Below, one piece after another: positions 55,209 through 64,000 of a stretch of 64,000 nucleotides of DNA. Each line of letters opens with the position of its first letter. Within the stretch, counting starts at the first letter, position 1. The notes under the pieces are model-generated. The model had not been told where the DNA came from. It worked only from the letters and a program-made list of their open reading frames with translations, and did no database searches. Source of the DNA: an uncultured Christensenella sp. GTDB taxonomy: Bacteria; Bacillota; Clostridia; Christensenellales; Borkfalkiaceae. The position numbers and the translations under genes were made by a program. The DNA is taken from assembly GCA_910583545.1 (NCBI GenBank), contig CAJTXM010000009.1, forward strand, positions 6,349 to 70,348. The letters run 5' to 3'.

Positions 55209-57191
55209 ATGAACTTAGCTAAAAAAAGCGTTGATACGATAAGGGTTTTATCGGCTGAGGCGATTGAAAAAGCTAAATCGGGACACCCCGGCATATGTCT
55301 GGGCGCGGCGGCTATCGGATACGAGCTGTTTGCCGATTTTCTTAATTTCAGTTATAAAAATCCGCACTGGCACAACCGCGACAGATTTGTTCTGTCGGCA
55401 GGGCACGGCTCGATGCTGCTCTATTCGCTTTTGCACCTCTTCGGATACAACGTTAAAAAAGAGGATATTGAAAATTTCAGGCAGTTCGGCTCTATCACGC
55501 CGGGCCACCCCGAATACGGAGTTACGGACGGCGTAGAAACGTCGACGGGACCGCTTGGTCAGGGTATAGGAAACGCGGTCGGCTTTGCCGTTGCAGAAGC
55601 GCATCTCGGCGCAATGTTCAACCGCCCCGACTATGAAATAGTAGACCACTTCACCTACGTTTTGTGCGGTGACGGGTGCCTCGAAGAGGGTATCAGCTAT
55701 GAAGCCTGCTCGTTTGCAGGCACGCAGAAGCTGGGAAAACTGATACTTCTTTACGACAAAAACAACATTACCATAGAGGGAAATATCAACACCACTTTCA
55801 CCGAAGAGACGGCGACGCGTTTTGCGGCGCAGGGCTGGCAGGTTTTAAGAGTGAGCGACGCAAACAACGTTGCGCTTTTGAAAGCCGCGCTCAACAGGGC
55901 GAAAAGCGATCTTACGCGCCCTTCTATAATAATCTGCAATTCGGTTATAGGCTACGGCTCCGCCTTTGCAGGAACGGCAAACGCGCACGGCTCGCCCTTA
56001 GGCGAAGAAAATCTTCAAAAGCTGAAAGACAGCCTTGAATGGACGCAGGAGCCGTTTACCGCACCTGACGACGTCAAGGCGCACTGCCTTAAATTAGCCG
56101 ACGAAAAGCTCAAAGCCGAGCAGGAATGGAACGAGCTGTTTGCAAGGTATTCGGAAGAATATCCCGAACTTGCGGAAAAGTTCAAAAAGTTTATGTCGGG
56201 CTCCGATCCCGATTTCGGTGATCTGAACGAGATTTTCAATTTCCCCAAACCCGAAGCGACGAGAGTTTCGGGCGGAAAGGTTTTAAACAGGCTTGCAGGA
56301 AATATTCCTAATTTAATGGTCGGTTCTGCCGATCTTTCCCCCTCCACCAAAACCGAACTCAAAGGCAAAGGATTTTTCTCGCCCGATTCGAGAGAGGGCT
56401 GTAATATCCGCTTCGGTATCCGCGAACACGCAATGGCGGCAATCTGCAACGGCATTCAGCTCCACGGCGGACTTCGCGCCGTCTGCTCGACGTTTTTCAC
56501 TTTCTCCGACTATATGCGCGGTGCGGTGAGAATGAGCGCTATTATGGATATTCCCGTAACTTACGTCTTTACGCACGACAGCATCGGCGTCGGCGAGGAC
56601 GGTCCCACGCATCAGCCCGTTGAGCACCTTATCGCACTGCGTGCAATGCCGGATTTAAAGGTTTTCCGTCCCTGCGACGGTAAGGAAACGGCGGCGGCGT
56701 TTATGTCCGCGTTTACAAGCAACCACCCGACCGCCATTGTGCTTTCAAGACAGGACGTTCCGCAGTATACGAGCACGGGACTTACCGCTATGACGGGCGG
56801 TTACACCGTTTCTGACTTTGACGACGAACCCGACGTTTTGCTTATTTCCACGGGCGCGGAAGTCGAGCTGTGCGTAGGCGCGCAGGAACTGCTTGCTCAG
56901 GAAGGAATAAAGGCGAGAATAGTTTCTATGCCCTGCATAGAAGAGTTTGAAAATCAGACCGACGAATACAAGGCGCACGTTCTGCCTCCGCATATAAAAG
57001 CAAGAGTCTGCATAGAGGCAGGTTCGCATTACAGCTGGTATAAATACGCAGGGGACAAGGGCGAAATAATAGCAATGCACACGTTCGGAAAATCGGGCAA
57101 GGCGGAAACGCTGTTCGAGCACTTCGGCTTCACAAAAGAAAATATCGCCGAAAAAGCAAAAGCTTCTATGTCGAAAGTGGCACAGGAATAA
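55209..57191 (+). CDS. tkt: transketolase
   Basis: The 660-residue enzyme transfers two-carbon units in the pentose phosphate pathway with thiamine diphosphate. The N-terminal domain shows SGHPGICLGAA, GHGSMLLYSLLHL, and the TPP motif GDGCLEEGISYEA through NNITIEG. The pyrimidine domain shows DLSPSTKTELKGKG, RFGIREHAM and THDSIGVGEDGPTHQPVEHL. The C-terminal domain is complete. An AAAGGAG site precedes the ATG. It is read with the phosphohexomutase gene and ends at a strong terminator. Together with rpiB it covers steps of the non-oxidative pentose phosphate branch. Confidence 0.97.
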   Translation: MNLAKKSVDTIRVLSAEAIEKAKSGHPGICLGAAAIGYELFADFLNFSYKNPHWHNRDRFVLSAGHGSMLLYSLLHLFGYNVKKEDIENFRQFGSITPGHPEYGVTDGVETSTGPLGQGIGNAVGFAVAEAHLGAMFNRPDYEIVDHFTYVLCGDGCLEEGISYEACSFAGTQKLGKLILLYDKNNITIEGNINTTFTEETATRFAAQGWQVLRVSDANNVALLKAALNRAKSDLTRPSIIICNSVIGYGSAFAGTANAHGSPLGEENLQKLKDSLEWTQEPFTAPDDVKAHCLKLADEKLKAEQEWNELFARYSEEYPELAEKFKKFMSGSDPDFGDLNEIFNFPKPEATRVSGGKVLNRLAGNIPNLMVGSADLSPSTKTELKGKGFFSPDSREGCNIRFGIREHAMAAICNGIQLHGGLRAVCSTFFTFSDYMRGAVRMSAIMDIPVTYVFTHDSIGVGEDGPTHQPVEHLIALRAMPDLKVFRPCDGKETAAAFMSAFTSNHPTAIVLSRQDVPQYTSTGLTAMTGGYTVSDFDDEPDVLLISTGAEVELCVGAQELLAQEGIKARIVSMPCIEEFENQTDEYKAHVLPPHIKARVCIEAGSHYSWYKYAGDKGEIIAMHTFGKSGKAETLFEHFGFTKENIAEKAKASMSKVAQE

Positions 57192-57210
57192 CAAAACAGA
57201 AATTAAATAT

Positions 57211-57243
57211 AACCGCGCTTCACGGCAGTGAAGCGCGGTTTTT
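57211..57243 (+). terminator. terminator of the phosphohexomutase-tkt operon
   Basis: A perfect 13-bp stem AACCGCGCTTCAC / GTGAAGCGCGGTT with a 4-base loop, then TTT. Confidence 0.92.
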
Positions 57244-57252
57244 AAACTTATA

Positions 57253-57287
57253 AAAAATAAGAGTGCGACAAGCGCACCCTTATTTTT
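57253..57287 (-). terminator. terminator of the pectin methylesterase gene
   Basis: A 15-bp stem with one mismatch (57253-57267 with 57273-57287) starts 15 bases after the stop at 57303. The 5-base A-run of the stem gives a T-tract on the minus strand. Confidence 0.82.
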
Positions 57288-57302
57288 ATTTAATAAATGA
57301 TG

Positions 57303-60300
57303 TTACGCATTATAAACGATTTCTATCTGATAGACAGCAAGTTCATTAACTGTGCTAACCAAATAATAGGTGCCAGCTCCCGTAACAGTTAATTCAACTA
57401 ATTGAGCTTTTGTATCATTTATACCGTTGAGTGCAGTATCCTGAGTACCGGTTACCATAGTCGTACCTACCGCATCAGTATATAAGCCAATATTCCTTGT
57501 ATCGTCTTTACCACTTGTATTAGCTACGTAAACTTTTATAGTGCAAGCCCCCTCAGTAGTTATAGCAAAATTTCTAGGCTTAGTGCTACTCGGTTTACCT
57601 AATACAATTCTATGCGTAAAGTCAACGCCTCCAACTGTATTTGTATGTGCATCAATCTTAGTTTCAGTTGTTGTAAAAACTATACCCTCTGCAATGGTTA
57701 TATTAGATAATGTTTGCTTATTAGTACTATCAGCTGTTAAAGTCCCTGCTGTTATTACGTCTGAAACTTTCATAGTAACGTTTTCAAACGAAGGCGCACT
57801 GACTTCGGGATAAACGATATCAATGCGGTAAATGCAAAGCTCGTTGGTAACGCTTTCAAGATAGTAAGTGCCTGCATCGGATACTGCAAACGACAACAGC
57901 TTGCTTTCTTTGCCGAAAACTTTTTCTACCGTCGTTCCCGTTACAGGAGTTTTACCTGCCGTATCACTGTAAAGTCCTATATCGCGTGAGAGGGTAGCGT
58001 CCGCATTTGCGTTTGCAACGTACACTTTTACGGTAGCTTCGCCCTTAGTTGTAATTGCAAAGTAGTTGCCCTCACCTTTCAATACGACTCTGTGGGTAAA
58101 CGATACGCCTTCAATCGTATTTTTATGTTCGGTTATCTTCGTTTTGTTACCCGTAGTATTGAGTACGATACCCTCTGCAATAGTTGCGTTTGCAACGTCG
58201 TGCGCCGTAGTGTTTAGAGTCAAAGCTCCTGCAGTTATCGCATCGGCAATATTAATTGAAACGTCGTCGTATTTCTCGGTTCCGCTCGGTTTCTGAACTA
58301 CGATATTCCAAACTACGTCTTCAAGTCCGTCTTTGGAAATTGTTATAGTCGTTTCGCCTGCTTTGAGAGCCGAAAGAATACCGTTTTCGTACGAAACGAT
58401 AGTTTCGTCTCCGACAGTGACGGTAACGGTTTTATCGTTGGAGTTCCAAGGACCAGCGGCTACGCCGAATTTGCCGTCTTTGCCCTCCGTCATAACGAGT
58501 TTGCCTTCGAGATCGCCCGAATCACCTACCATAATATCCGTATCGTAAGCGAACGAGTCGGGAGCGACGAATTCAGCGCCGCCGAACGCTGTAAGAGCGG
58601 ACAATGCTTCATCGCAGTCCCACGCGCCGTCTGCCCAGGTTATCTTGCCGTTGGTTGCGGCGAAGATATTAGTTTTAGTCTGCAATTGCGCGGTTGCCGC
58701 GTCCATTATCGAACCGCCTAAGACGGCTTCGGTTATTGCGCCTTCGCCCGTGGAGCCGAATTCTTTGAAATCAGCGTCCTGAGGCTTATTTCCGCTCATA
58801 TCGTACCAACGGGGTTTAACAGCCTTACCGTCTTCGCCGATTGCGCCGTAAGCCAAAGTCGAATAAGCTTTCGTGAACGAGCAGTTGACCATTGCAACCG
58901 TTGCGGCTGCGCCCCAAGGTCTGCCGAGGGACATAGAACCGTCTAACAGCGTACCGTCGTCGGTGAACTCACAGCCGTCGAAGATATAACCGTAATCGGG
59001 TTTGTCGGCGGCCGTTGCCTTCATTGCCGTAACGTAGCCGTTGTTCTTTTCCTGTTTGCCTTCGCCCGCTTTGTTTATCGCCCTGATTACGCAATGGTCG
59101 AAGTACGCAAGCCCCTTGGCTTCGCCGAAAATGAAGTCAATATTGCCCTGAATTTCTGTGTTTTTGAAGTACGATCTGCCGCTCTTCAGATACAGCGTAT
59201 CCTGATTTCCGTAGAGCAGACAGTCTGCAACGACTGCCTTGTCGCCGTTAATCATAAGCGCGGTGCCCTGAGGACTGCCCTCGGTTTTGCCGTTTGCGGG
59301 ATAGTCGAAATCGTTGCGGATAGCCATTCTGTAAGCTTTGAAGTTTTCACCCGAAACGATTAAAGTTGCGTTTTCGTTAAGCCCCATCTGTTTATCCGTC
59401 AGAGGGTCTACCGTGGACTGAACGTTTGAGCAGGTAATTACGGTTTTATCCGCGCCCTTACCTATCAAAGTAAGGTTATTAAGGTTAGTTTTGATATGTT
59501 CGGCATATACGCCCACACCAACGTATACTACTTTGGTAACGCTGTCTTCGAGCTTGCACGATTCAAGATATTTGATTGCGTCGCCGAGTTCGGTGAAGTT
59601 TACGATGCCCTTTACCGCTTCGCCGTTTACGCCTGCGTAATCTTTGTCTACGTTAACGTAGACCACTTTGCCGAGCGTATCGTCTTCTACGGGTACGGGA
59701 ATGTATTTAACGACGTTGATTTCGATATCCTGTGCAGGGAAATTGCCGTTATTGATTTTTGCGGTATACTGTCCTGCTACATTGAGGTCATAACCCGTTA
59801 TGGTGTAGTCGGCGCCGAGTTTCAAAGTTTCCTCTTTGCCGTCCGTCCAGGTTGATTTAACGGAAAGGTTTGCGGTGTCGAGAGTTGCGCCTTCGAGGTA
59901 GACGTGAGCCATTCTGTCCTGATATACGACAAAGCCCGTCTGCGCAACAACTTCGATTTCGTATTTAGCTGTAATATCGTTACCTACGCCTTTGACCGTT
60001 ATTTCGTACTTGCCGGCAGTAGCCCAATCGACGCCGCTTGCGTCAACCGTATAGTCGGCGGTTTCGCCCTCCGAAAGAACGAGCTGAACGCCGTCGGAGT
60101 AAACGCCCATTACAAGCAAGCCCTCGGTCGAAAGCTGAGTTTCGCCTATCTTGTACCTGAGTTTTGCATTTACTGCGCTGACCTTCATCGAATTAAGCGT
60201 TGCGCCCTCGGACTTGATATTCGTTGAAGCGGATTTAAGACGGTATCCGTCGCCCTCTGCCATCCAGACGTTTTCAAAGTCAAAGCCTTTTTCGGTGAGG

Positions 60301-61790
60301 AATGCGACGCTGTTCGTGCCGTTTCCAGCCGTGTGTCCGACGACCGCATCAGTCGTAGCCGTTGCTTTCGTATATAACAATTTTACGGGCTCTTCACCTT
60401 CGTTTACTGCGTAAATTCCGCTGTAATCGGTTGCCTTGGGCGCCATTCCCGTTTTACATATATAATAATTGTCGGTTTTGACGATTAAAATATTCTTTAA
60501 AGTGAGTTTGTCGATTGCCGAACCGCCGACGAACAAGCCGTTCTGTCCCTCGCCGTTTCCTGCAATAGCTTCGGCTTTTATTACAGCGTTTTCGATAGTT
60601 ACATTGCCGCCGCGCGTACGGCCTGCAATGAACGAACCGTTTGAAGAGCTTGTAAACTTGCCGTCTATGTGAAGGTTTTTAAATATAAGCGTTGTAGTTG
60701 CAACACTGTCGCCGCCGAGCAAACCGCCGTACTGCGAGCAGACTACCGTCGCACCGTTTTTCGTGGTTATTTCCGAAATATCTATATACGCAGCTTTTTC
60801 GTTTCTGCCGTATAAGAAACCGCCGTATGCGCCCGTGCTGTTGATTGAACACGAATTGAATTCGATTTTTGAAATCGTTGCTTTTGAAGCTTCGGCTGCG
60901 GTTCCGTCTTTGCTTTCAACAGTTCCGGCAAGCATACCTGCCGATTCATTGCCGGAAGTTACCGAACAGTTAAGGAACTTGACGTCGGTTACGCTTGCGC
61001 CCTTTATTGACTTGAATAAAAGTCCGGATTTAGCGTCGGCCTCCGCATAAGCGCCGTTCATAATCATATGCCCCTTACCGTCGAACGTAGCCGTGCCTGC
61101 CAAAACCAGATTAGGTGCAGGAATTTCCACGCCCTCCAAGTCGATGTCTGCTTCGAGAGTATAGTTGCCCTCGGTAATTTCGCCCATCTGGCGGAAAGCA
61201 AGGAGCTGAGCCTTGTTGGTGATTTTGCCGTCAACGATAGTAGGATCTTCATCGGGAGGAGTAACCGCGTTGGGCGTGAATTTAGCATAGATTGAAATAT
61301 TAGCGTTTACCGCCGTGTCGAAATTGAATTCATTCAAGAACGTTCCGTCGTCGGTGAACCAACCGACAAAAGTATGGTCGGGCTTGGTGGGGTCTTCGGG
61401 TTTTGATACCTTTCCGCCCTTGTCGATAGTCTTAGCTTCAACAGTCGTTGCGCCTTCGGGCGTTACGAAAGTGACGGTAACTTTACCGTCGGGGGTCGGA
61501 GGCGTTACGTCTTTGATTTTGTAATCGCAGACGTCGCAGAGCCCGTCTTCTCCCGCCGTGTCCGTGCCGTTGATCTTTGCGTCGACGTGTGCACCCTCGT
61601 CCTTGATTTTAGCGTCACAGCCGTCGTTCAAACACTCGTGCCAGTGCTTGTTTGCGTCCGTCGTCCAAGTCGTAGCATAGTTGTGCTCGTGCTTGTCGTC
61701 ATCGCCTCCGCAACCGACCGCAGTAGCCATACTCGCACTCATTACCGTTGCGACAACGAATGCAGACAGTACTTTTGTCCATTTTTTCAT
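57303..61790 (-). CDS. multidomain pectin methylesterase (CE8) lipoprotein
   Basis: A signal peptide ends at a relaxed lipobox AVGC (C27). A Cys-rich His-containing domain follows (34-92), then a Listeria-Bacteroides (Flg_new) repeat (103-172), a beta-helix-like region (190-480), two Big_3-like Ig domains (525-695) and the CE8 domain (707-1020). CE8 catalytic residues are present: Q841 in SPQGTALM, Q863/D864 in GNQDTLY, D885 in NIDFIFG and R957 in GRPWG, so it should remove methyl esters from pectin. A Big_2-like domain follows (about 1090-1165), then two copies of an unknown ~155-residue beta-sandwich (1174-1328, 1336-1493). A GGAGG site lies seven bases before the ATG. The protein is probably anchored outside the cell and used on plant fibre. 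No pectate lyase is next to it. Confidence 0.93.
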   Translation of the reverse strand: MKKWTKVLSAFVVATVMSASMATAVGCGGDDDKHEHNYATTWTTDANKHWHECLNDGCDAKIKDEGAHVDAKINGTDTAGEDGLCDVCDYKIKDVTPPTPDGKVTVTFVTPEGATTVEAKTIDKGGKVSKPEDPTKPDHTFVGWFTDDGTFLNEFNFDTAVNANISIYAKFTPNAVTPPDEDPTIVDGKITNKAQLLAFRQMGEITEGNYTLEADIDLEGVEIPAPNLVLAGTATFDGKGHMIMNGAYAEADAKSGLLFKSIKGASVTDVKFLNCSVTSGNESAGMLAGTVESKDGTAAEASKATISKIEFNSCSINSTGAYGGFLYGRNEKAAYIDISEITTKNGATVVCSQYGGLLGGDSVATTTLIFKNLHIDGKFTSSSNGSFIAGRTRGGNVTIENAVIKAEAIAGNGEGQNGLFVGGSAIDKLTLKNILIVKTDNYYICKTGMAPKATDYSGIYAVNEGEEPVKLLYTKATATTDAVVGHTAGNGTNSVAFLTEKGFDFENVWMAEGDGYRLKSASTNIKSEGATLNSMKVSAVNAKLRYKIGETQLSTEGLLVMGVYSDGVQLVLSEGETADYTVDASGVDWATAGKYEITVKGVGNDITAKYEIEVVAQTGFVVYQDRMAHVYLEGATLDTANLSVKSTWTDGKEETLKLGADYTITGYDLNVAGQYTAKINNGNFPAQDIEINVVKYIPVPVEDDTLGKVVYVNVDKDYAGVNGEAVKGIVNFTELGDAIKYLESCKLEDSVTKVVYVGVGVYAEHIKTNLNNLTLIGKGADKTVITCSNVQSTVDPLTDKQMGLNENATLIVSGENFKAYRMAIRNDFDYPANGKTEGSPQGTALMINGDKAVVADCLLYGNQDTLYLKSGRSYFKNTEIQGNIDFIFGEAKGLAYFDHCVIRAINKAGEGKQEKNNGYVTAMKATAADKPDYGYIFDGCEFTDDGTLLDGSMSLGRPWGAAATVAMVNCSFTKAYSTLAYGAIGEDGKAVKPRWYDMSGNKPQDADFKEFGSTGEGAITEAVLGGSIMDAATAQLQTKTNIFAATNGKITWADGAWDCDEALSALTAFGGAEFVAPDSFAYDTDIMVGDSGDLEGKLVMTEGKDGKFGVAAGPWNSNDKTVTVTVGDETIVSYENGILSALKAGETTITISKDGLEDVVWNIVVQKPSGTEKYDDVSINIADAITAGALTLNTTAHDVANATIAEGIVLNTTGNKTKITEHKNTIEGVSFTHRVVLKGEGNYFAITTKGEATVKVYVANANADATLSRDIGLYSDTAGKTPVTGTTVEKVFGKESKLLSFAVSDAGTYYLESVTNELCIYRIDIVYPEVSAPSFENVTMKVSDVITAGTLTADSTNKQTLSNITIAEGIVFTTTETKIDAHTNTVGGVDFTHRIVLGKPSSTKPRNFAITTEGACTIKVYVANTSGKDDTRNIGLYTDAVGTTMVTGTQDTALNGINDTKAQLVELTVTGAGTYYLVSTVNELAVYQIEIVYNA
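57312..57785 (-). repeat. C-terminal beta-sandwich module, copy 2 (pectin methylesterase)
   Basis: It shares with the copy at 57807-58271 the segments ITAGTLT, TIAEGIVF, FTHRIVLG, FAITTEG, KVYVAN, NIGLYTD, GTYYL and IEIVY. The identity is moderate, so this is an old duplication. Confidence 0.85.
57807..58271 (-). repeat. C-terminal beta-sandwich module, copy 1 (pectin methylesterase)
   Basis: Partner of 57312-57785. It has ITAGALT, TIAEGIVL, FTHRVVLKG, FAITTKG, KVYVAN, DIGLYSD and GTYYLES. The shape suggests a carbohydrate-binding module; I cannot assign a CBM family. Confidence 0.85.
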
Positions 61791-61840
61791 TAATTTTCCT
61801 CCATTAAGCGGAAAACCCTTTTAGCTGATAAACAGTTTCT

Positions 61841-61869
61841 ATCAGTGCGATGCCTTGCATCGCACTGAT
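61841..61869. repeat. perfect hairpin in the pectin methylesterase leader
   Basis: A 13-bp perfect stem (61841-61853 with 61857-61869) with a 3-base loop lies in the roughly 120-base leader of the gene at 61790. On the plus strand TTTTT follows, so it would end any plus-strand transcript; on the minus strand it would be a leader hairpin. The leader otherwise matches no riboswitch I know. Confidence 0.55.
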
Positions 61870-61919
61870 TTTTAGCCGTAGGATAAAAATTTCCGCATTA
61901 TTAATTAATACTTGATTGT

Positions 61920-61948
61920 ATTCTATCACATTATTTGTTAAGTGTCAA
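61920..61948 (-). promoter_or_regulatory. promoter of the pectin methylesterase gene
   Basis: Perfect TTGACA (61943-61948), 17-base spacer, TAGAAT (61920-61925) on the minus strand, giving a leader of roughly 120 bases. Confidence 0.82.
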
Positions 61949-62015
61949 CAATGTTTGATATGTTTGAATATACAAATTTATACAGTTTAAGCAAAAAAAT
62001 AACATTTTTGGCAAT

Positions 62016-62046
62016 GAAAAAGCCCGCGCCGTCAGGCGCGGGCTTT
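62016..62046 (-). terminator. terminator of ppdK
   Basis: A 12-bp GC-rich stem AAAGCCCGCGCC / GGCGCGGGCTTT with a 4-base loop follows the stop at 62063, then a short T-tract (TTTTTCATT counting the last stem bases) on the minus strand. Confidence 0.9.
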
Positions 62047-62062
62047 CAAGCTGTTTATAAAA

Positions 62063-64000
62063 TTATTTTCTCGGATTTTTAATGTTAGCCTGAGCCGCCG
62101 CGAGGCGTGCGATGGGCACGCGGTAAGGCGAGCAGGAAACGTAGTTGAGACCGATTGCGTGGCAGAACTCTATCGACGAAGGGTCGCCGCCGTGCTCACC
62201 GCAGATACCGATGTGCAGGCTCTTTCTTTCGGCTTTACCTTTCTGAACAGCCATATCCATAAGCTTGCCGACGCCGTGGGTGTCGAGGCGGGCAAACGGA
62301 TCGCTTTCGTAGATTTTGCTTCCGTAGTACGAGGGCAGGAATTTGCCTGCGTCGTCACGGCTGAAACCGAAGGTCATCTGCGTTAAATCGTTAGTTCCGA
62401 AGCAGAAGAATTCAGCTTCTTTAGCGATTTCGTCAGCCGTAAGGCACGCACGGGGAATTTCTATCATAGTGCCGACTTCGTATTTGAGGTTGACGCCCGA
62501 CGCCTTGATAACTTCGTCAGCGGTTTCGACAACCGTCTTTTTAACGAAAGCAAGCTCCTTGACTTCGCCGACGAGCGGAATCATAATTTCGGGAACGACC
62601 TTCCAGTCGGGGTGTTTTTTCTGAACGTTGATTGCAGCCTTGATTACCGCCTTTGTCTGCATAACTGCAATTTCGGGATAAGTTACCGTAAGACGGCAGC
62701 CGCGGTGTCCCATCATCGGGTTGAACTCGTGAAGATCGGAAATAATCTGTTTGATCTGAGCTACGGTTTTGCCCTGAGTTTTTGCAAGAGCCTTGATGTC
62801 CTCTTCGTCGGTAGGAACGAACTCGTGAAGGGGAGGATCGAGGAAACGGATAGTTACGGGCTGACCTTCCAAAGCTTCCATAAGTCCTTCGAAGTCTGCC
62901 TGCTGCATAGGTTCGATTTTAGCAAGAGCCGCTTCTCTCTCTTCCACCGTGTCGGAGCAAATCATTTCTCTGAACGCGCCGATTCTCGACGGTTCGAAGA
63001 ACATATGCTCGGTACGGCAAAGACCGATACCCTGTGCGCCGAATGCGGCAGCCTGCTTTGCGTCCTTGGGAGTATCTGCGTTTGTTCTTACGCCGAGAGC
63101 CTTGTACTTGTCTGCAAGAGCCATAATTCTGCCGAAGTAGCCGGAGTTGGGGTCTGCAGGAACCGTAGGGATAAGGCAGTCGTAAATTGTGCCCGTAGAG
63201 CCGTCGAGCGAAAGAACGTCGCCCTCTTTGAACACTTTGCCTGCAAGAGTAAATCTCTTGTTTTCTTCGTCCATTTTTATGTCGCCGCAACCGGAAACAC
63301 AGCAGGTTCCCATACCGCGCGCAACGACTGCCGCGTGCGAAGTCTGTCCTCCGCGGACGGTAAGAATACCCTGAGCGAACTTCATACCCTCGATGTCTTC
63401 GGGCGAAGTTTCAAGACGGACGAGAACGACTTTTTTGCCCTTCTTCCCCTCGATAACAGCGTCCTCTGCCGTGAATACGATAGTACCTGCGGCGGCGCCG
63501 GGGGAAGCGGCAATACCTTTGCCGACAACGTTGTTTTTGTCTGCGGCTGCAAGAGCCTTTGTATCAAAAGTAGGGTGAAGAAGCATATCAAGCGACTTTG
63601 CGTCGATCTGCATAAGCGCTTCTTTCTCGTTGATCATTTTTTCGTCTATAAGATCGCAGGCGATTTTTATAGCCGCGGCGGCGGTACGCTTGCCGTTTCT
63701 CGTCTGCAACATATACAGCTTTTCGTTTTCGACCGTGAATTCCATATCCTGCATATCGCGGTAGTGGTTTTCGAGAATATCGCAGACCTTTAAGAACTGC
63801 TTATATACGTCGGGGAAAATTTCAGCCATTTTTGCAATGGGCATCGGGGTGCGGACACCTGCGACGACGTCTTCGCCCTGAGCGTTGGTCAAAAATTCAC
63901 CCATAAGTCCCTTTTCGCCAGTTGCAGGGTTACGAGTAAACGCAACGCCCGTTCCGCAGTTGTCGCCCATATTGCCGAACGCCATCATCTGTACGTTTAC
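62063..64000 (-). CDS. ppdK: pyruvate, phosphate dikinase, N-terminus cut by window edge
   Basis: PPDK converts pyruvate, ATP and phosphate to PEP, AMP and pyrophosphate, or runs the other way in fermenting anaerobes. About 645 C-terminal residues are present; the frame is open at 64000 and the ATG at 63988 is internal (it follows VNVQ). The visible part starts at the end of the nucleotide-binding domain (AFGNMGDNCGTGVAFTRNP). The swivelling phosphohistidine domain has GGQTSHAAVVARGMGTCCV, with the catalytic His. The PEP/pyruvate barrel includes GLCRTEHMFFE, MIEIPRA, FFCFGTNDLTQMTFGFSRDD, GICGEHGGDPSS and catalytic Cys in YVSCSPYRVP. The typical full length is near 870. It is transcribed alone toward a strong terminator. 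Confidence 0.97.
   Translation of the reverse strand, partial: VNVQMMAFGNMGDNCGTGVAFTRNPATGEKGLMGEFLTNAQGEDVVAGVRTPMPIAKMAEIFPDVYKQFLKVCDILENHYRDMQDMEFTVENEKLYMLQTRNGKRTAAAAIKIACDLIDEKMINEKEALMQIDAKSLDMLLHPTFDTKALAAADKNNVVGKGIAASPGAAAGTIVFTAEDAVIEGKKGKKVVLVRLETSPEDIEGMKFAQGILTVRGGQTSHAAVVARGMGTCCVSGCGDIKMDEENKRFTLAGKVFKEGDVLSLDGSTGTIYDCLIPTVPADPNSGYFGRIMALADKYKALGVRTNADTPKDAKQAAAFGAQGIGLCRTEHMFFEPSRIGAFREMICSDTVEEREAALAKIEPMQQADFEGLMEALEGQPVTIRFLDPPLHEFVPTDEEDIKALAKTQGKTVAQIKQIISDLHEFNPMMGHRGCRLTVTYPEIAVMQTKAVIKAAINVQKKHPDWKVVPEIMIPLVGEVKELAFVKKTVVETADEVIKASGVNLKYEVGTMIEIPRACLTADEIAKEAEFFCFGTNDLTQMTFGFSRDDAGKFLPSYYGSKIYESDPFARLDTHGVGKLMDMAVQKGKAERKSLHIGICGEHGGDPSSIEFCHAIGLNYVSCSPYRVPIARLAAAQANIKNPRK

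Noticed and set aside
62612..63793. 393-codon open frame on the plus strand
   Set aside because: It lies fully antisense to ppdK; its translation has no domain pattern and the ppdK reading contains catalytic motifs throughout.

Overview
The window looks like a chromosome segment of an anaerobic, probably gut-dwelling Clostridia-type Firmicute of moderate GC. The evidence is strong AGGAGG-type ribosome binding sites, frequent TTG/GTG starts, consensus sigma-A promoters (TTGACA-17-TATAAT), a DnaD-domain replication protein, the ywlC-ywlE-ywlF gene order known from Bacillus, a type-3 prolyl-tRNA synthetase, pyruvate phosphate dikinase, and secreted M60-type and pectin methylesterase lipoproteins. 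I cannot name the species.

Layout. 1-1157: start of a secreted M60-like peptidase, cut by the left edge. 1328-9002 (minus): a housekeeping operon read from a promoter near 9113-9141: alpha/beta hydrolase-like protein, signal peptidase I, oligoendopeptidase F, DnaB helicase, TsaC/Sua5, LMW phosphatase (YwlE-like), RpiB and a 50-residue protein. 9165-10859 (plus): DnaD-type replication protein from a divergent promoter. 10878-12330 (minus): flavodoxin-fold protein and CDF cation exporter. 12429-12504: tRNA-Thr(GGT).

12585-44338 (minus) is the most unusual part: 13 genes with no gap above 33 bases, preceded by one promoter and ended by one hairpin, about 31.8 kb. In transcription order: a degenerate GH3 / two-TM / degenerate-AAA fusion; a membrane-anchored McrB/MoxR-like AAA+ ATPase; a DUF2357-like coiled-coil protein; a second membrane-anchored AAA+ ATPase whose last 368 codons match the first in a 1,105-bp exact direct repeat; two membrane-anchored MBG-repeat proteins of 1016 and 3358 residues; three membrane proteins (one with LRR_5-type repeats); a 1697-residue protein with a CvpA-like membrane N-terminus; a DUF1538 membrane protein; and two PII-like proteins. 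I read it as an undescribed cell-envelope system in which AAA+ motors in the membrane work with very large surface proteins. That function is inference.

44503-48886 (minus): metallo-beta-lactamase-fold lipoprotein with Cys-rich repeats, then valS. 49045-51594 (plus): three-gene ABC importer of the NMT1/SsuA class. 51755-52033 (plus): small DUF6809-like protein. 52049-53476 (minus): proS. 53681-57191 (plus): phosphohexomutase and transketolase. 57303-61790 (minus): large pectin methylesterase lipoprotein. 62063-64000 (minus): ppdK, cut by the right edge. No IS element, CRISPR array or rRNA is visible, and no stretch over 300 bases lacks a gene.
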